NCBI GenBank assembly: GCA_021811025.1
Contig: JAJZPX010000028.1
Location: forward strand, 1 to 12,586
Length of the DNA stretch: 12,586 nucleotides
Direction: 5' to 3'
Source of the DNA: Actinomycetes bacterium
GTDB taxonomy: Bacteria > Actinomycetota > Coriobacteriia > Anaerosomatales > JAJZPX01
Below, piece after piece: positions 11,296 to 12,586 of this stretch. The notes beneath the pieces are model-generated. The model was given only the letters and a program-made list of their open reading frames with translations. It searched no databases and was not told where the DNA came from. The translations under genes were made by a program, and so were the position numbers. How positions within the stretch are numbered: the first letter of the stretch is position 1; each line of letters starts with the position of its first letter.

Positions 11296-12586
11296 CTCAC
11301 GCTCCGGGTTTCCTCGCCCAGCACCAGCGACCTGCCCGCCCGCAGCAGCTCGTCGACCTGCTCGCGCGTCGGCGCCTCGGCGTACACCCGCGCGAGCGGC
11401 TCCGTGCCCGACACGCGCAGCATCAGCCACGCGTCGTCCTCGAACCAGAGCTTCACGCCCTCTGTCCTGTCGACGGAGAGCACGGGCCGCCCGGCCACCC
11501 CGGAAGGTGCGACTCCCGGCAGCTTCGCCCGCAGCGCGGAGACGACCCCTTCGTCGAGGCGCAAGTCGACCCGGCCGTACTCCATCCGGCCGACGAGGTC
11601 GAACAGGTCGCGGAGCAGCTCGTCGAGACCCTTGCCCGACGTCGCCATCATCTCGGTCAGCAGCAGCGCCATGTACAGCCCGTCGCGCTCCCGCAGGTGC
11701 GAGGGGACTCCGATGCCGCCGGACTCCTCGCCGCCGATGAGCACGTCGGTGGCGACCATCTTCTCGTAGATGTACTTGAACCCCACCGGCGTCGTCTCGC
11801 AGGTCAGGCCGAAGTGCCGGCAGAGGCGGTCGAGCATGACGGATGTGGTCAGCGTCTTGACGACCGTGCCCCGCCGCCCCTTGTCCTCGACGAGGTGCCG
11901 CAGCACGAGGCTGAAGATCCTGTGCGAGTCGACGAACTCTCCGAACGAGTCGCACGCGCCGATGCGGTCGGCGTCTCCGTCGGTGAAGAAGCCCGCGTCG
12001 AACTCGCCGTCGCGCGCGAGCGCCGACGCCTCGTCGACCCAAGGCGGGATCGGCTCCGGGTGCAGGCCGCCGAACCCGGGGTTCGGCTCGCCGTGGAGCT
12101 CCACGACCTCGCAGCCGAGGTCCGTGAGCGCGCCGGCGAGGAAGGCCTGCCCGGCGCCGAACAGCGGGTCGACCACCACGCGCAGGCCGGCTGCGCGGAT
12201 CGCCTCGCCGTCCACGAGCGACTTCAGGTCCTCGACGTACGCGGTGACGATGTCGCGGGTCTCGTAGTCGCCGCGGCTCGCCGGCGGCTCGTCCGGCATC
12301 TCCGCCTCGACCCGCTTCGTCAGCTCGGCTGGCGCGCTGCCCCCGTCGGAGGTCTTGATCTTGAACCCGCACCACTCCGCAGGGTTGTGGCTCGCCGTGA
12401 GCATCACGCCGAAGGCGGCGTCCGAGCGGTCCGTGGCCCACGACAGCGTGGGCGTGGGGACGGCGCGGTCCGAGAGCGTGACGTGAAGGCCGTGCGCCGC
12501 GAGAACCTCGGCGGCCGCCGACGCGAAGCTCCCGGCCTCGAACCGCGTGTCGTAGCCGACGATCACGCCGCACCCCGGGCTCTCCG
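11292..12586 (-). CDS. Phosphoglucomutase/phosphomannomutase family protein (5' end outside window)
   Basis: The frame is open from the window edge (first full codon ends at 12582) to the TGA at 11292, giving 430 residues. A GTG at 12566 is not the start, because the frame continues upstream as ESPGCG before VIVGYDTR, the usual interior sequence of this family; about 30-45 N-terminal residues are missing. Counted from the edge, the four family sites are present: the phosphoserine loop TASHNP (Ser65), the metal site DGDADR (202-207), the sugar-binding GEESGG (285-290) and the phosphate-binding RVSGTEP (390-396). These alpha-D-phosphohexomutases interconvert hexose 6-phosphate and 1-phosphate. 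GEESGG points to a glucose/mannose-type enzyme rather than GlmM, but the substrate cannot be fixed. It is the most upstream visible gene and overlaps gmhA by ATGA, so it likely supplies sugar-1-phosphates for the glycan made by the downstream genes. Confidence 0.93.
   Translation of the reverse strand, partial: ESPGCGVIVGYDTRFEAGSFASAAAEVLAAHGLHVTLSDRAVPTPTLSWATDRSDAAFGVMLTASHNPAEWCGFKIKTSDGGSAPAELTKRVEAEMPDEPPASRGDYETRDIVTAYVEDLKSLVDGEAIRAAGLRVVVDPLFGAGQAFLAGALTDLGCEVVELHGEPNPGFGGLHPEPIPPWVDEASALARDGEFDAGFFTDGDADRIGACDSFGEFVDSHRIFSLVLRHLVEDKGRRGTVVKTLTTSVMLDRLCRHFGLTCETTPVGFKYIYEKMVATDVLIGGEESGGIGVPSHLRERDGLYMALLLTEMMATSGKGLDELLRDLFDLVGRMEYGRVDLRLDEGVVSALRAKLPGVAPSGVAGRPVLSVDRTEGVKLWFEDDAWLMLRVSGTEPLARVYAEAPTREQVDELLRAGRSLVLGEETRSVR

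Noticed and set aside
12564..12566. GTG as the start of the mutase
   Set aside because: The frame stays open to the edge with sequence typical of the family interior, and the family needs about 30-45 more N-terminal residues.
11296..12573. N-terminal extension of the gmhA frame to 12573
   Set aside because: It is a shadow of the mutase gene, which has all four family motifs in another frame; gmhA has its own ATG with ribosome site at 11295.

Overview
High-GC bacterial DNA in which every supported gene lies on the minus strand, so transcription runs from right to left. GC content, GTG/TTG starts, tight 1-4 base junctions, a Rex repressor and exported multiheme cytochrome / beta-propeller proteins suggest an anaerobic or facultative Actinomycetota lineage (for example a subsurface Coriobacteriia-like group). 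That assignment is inference; no rRNA or marker gene is present.

Right part (window edge down to 4908): a cell-surface polysaccharide block. In transcription order it holds a phosphoglucomutase/phosphomannomutase (5' end outside the window), GmhA sedoheptulose-7-phosphate isomerase, a fusion of a degenerate sugar nucleotidyltransferase domain with a GmhB heptose bisphosphatase, a GT4 glycosyltransferase, a polyprenyl-phosphate sugar-1-phosphate transferase that would start the lipid-linked glycan, and an O-antigen-ligase/polymerase-like membrane protein with a TPR tail. Together these can supply sugar and heptose precursors, load the first sugar on the lipid carrier, extend it and polymerise or ligate it. 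A heptose kinase, a flippase and a functional heptose nucleotidyltransferase are not in the window.

Middle part (1307-4869): the redox sensor/repressor Rex, a membrane-anchored TPR protein, a membrane-anchored six-bladed NHL-repeat protein and a secreted seven-heme cytochrome c. Rex/TPR and TPR/NHL share GTGA overlaps. This looks like a NADH/NAD+-responsive module for an extracytoplasmic electron-transfer or scaffold complex, and it directly follows the glycan genes.

Left part (1-1124): after a 182-base gap carrying a 16-base TGTGA-N6-TCACG dyad comes a secreted seven-bladed TolB-like propeller that enters an Ig-like domain and runs off the window. The gap is the only sizeable non-coding stretch. 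No tRNA, rRNA, CRISPR array, insertion sequence or clear intrinsic terminator was seen. The most interesting points are the Rex-TPR-NHL-heptaheme module, the nucleotidyltransferase domain that has lost its signature loop, and the dyad resembling CRP/FNR or Rex operators.
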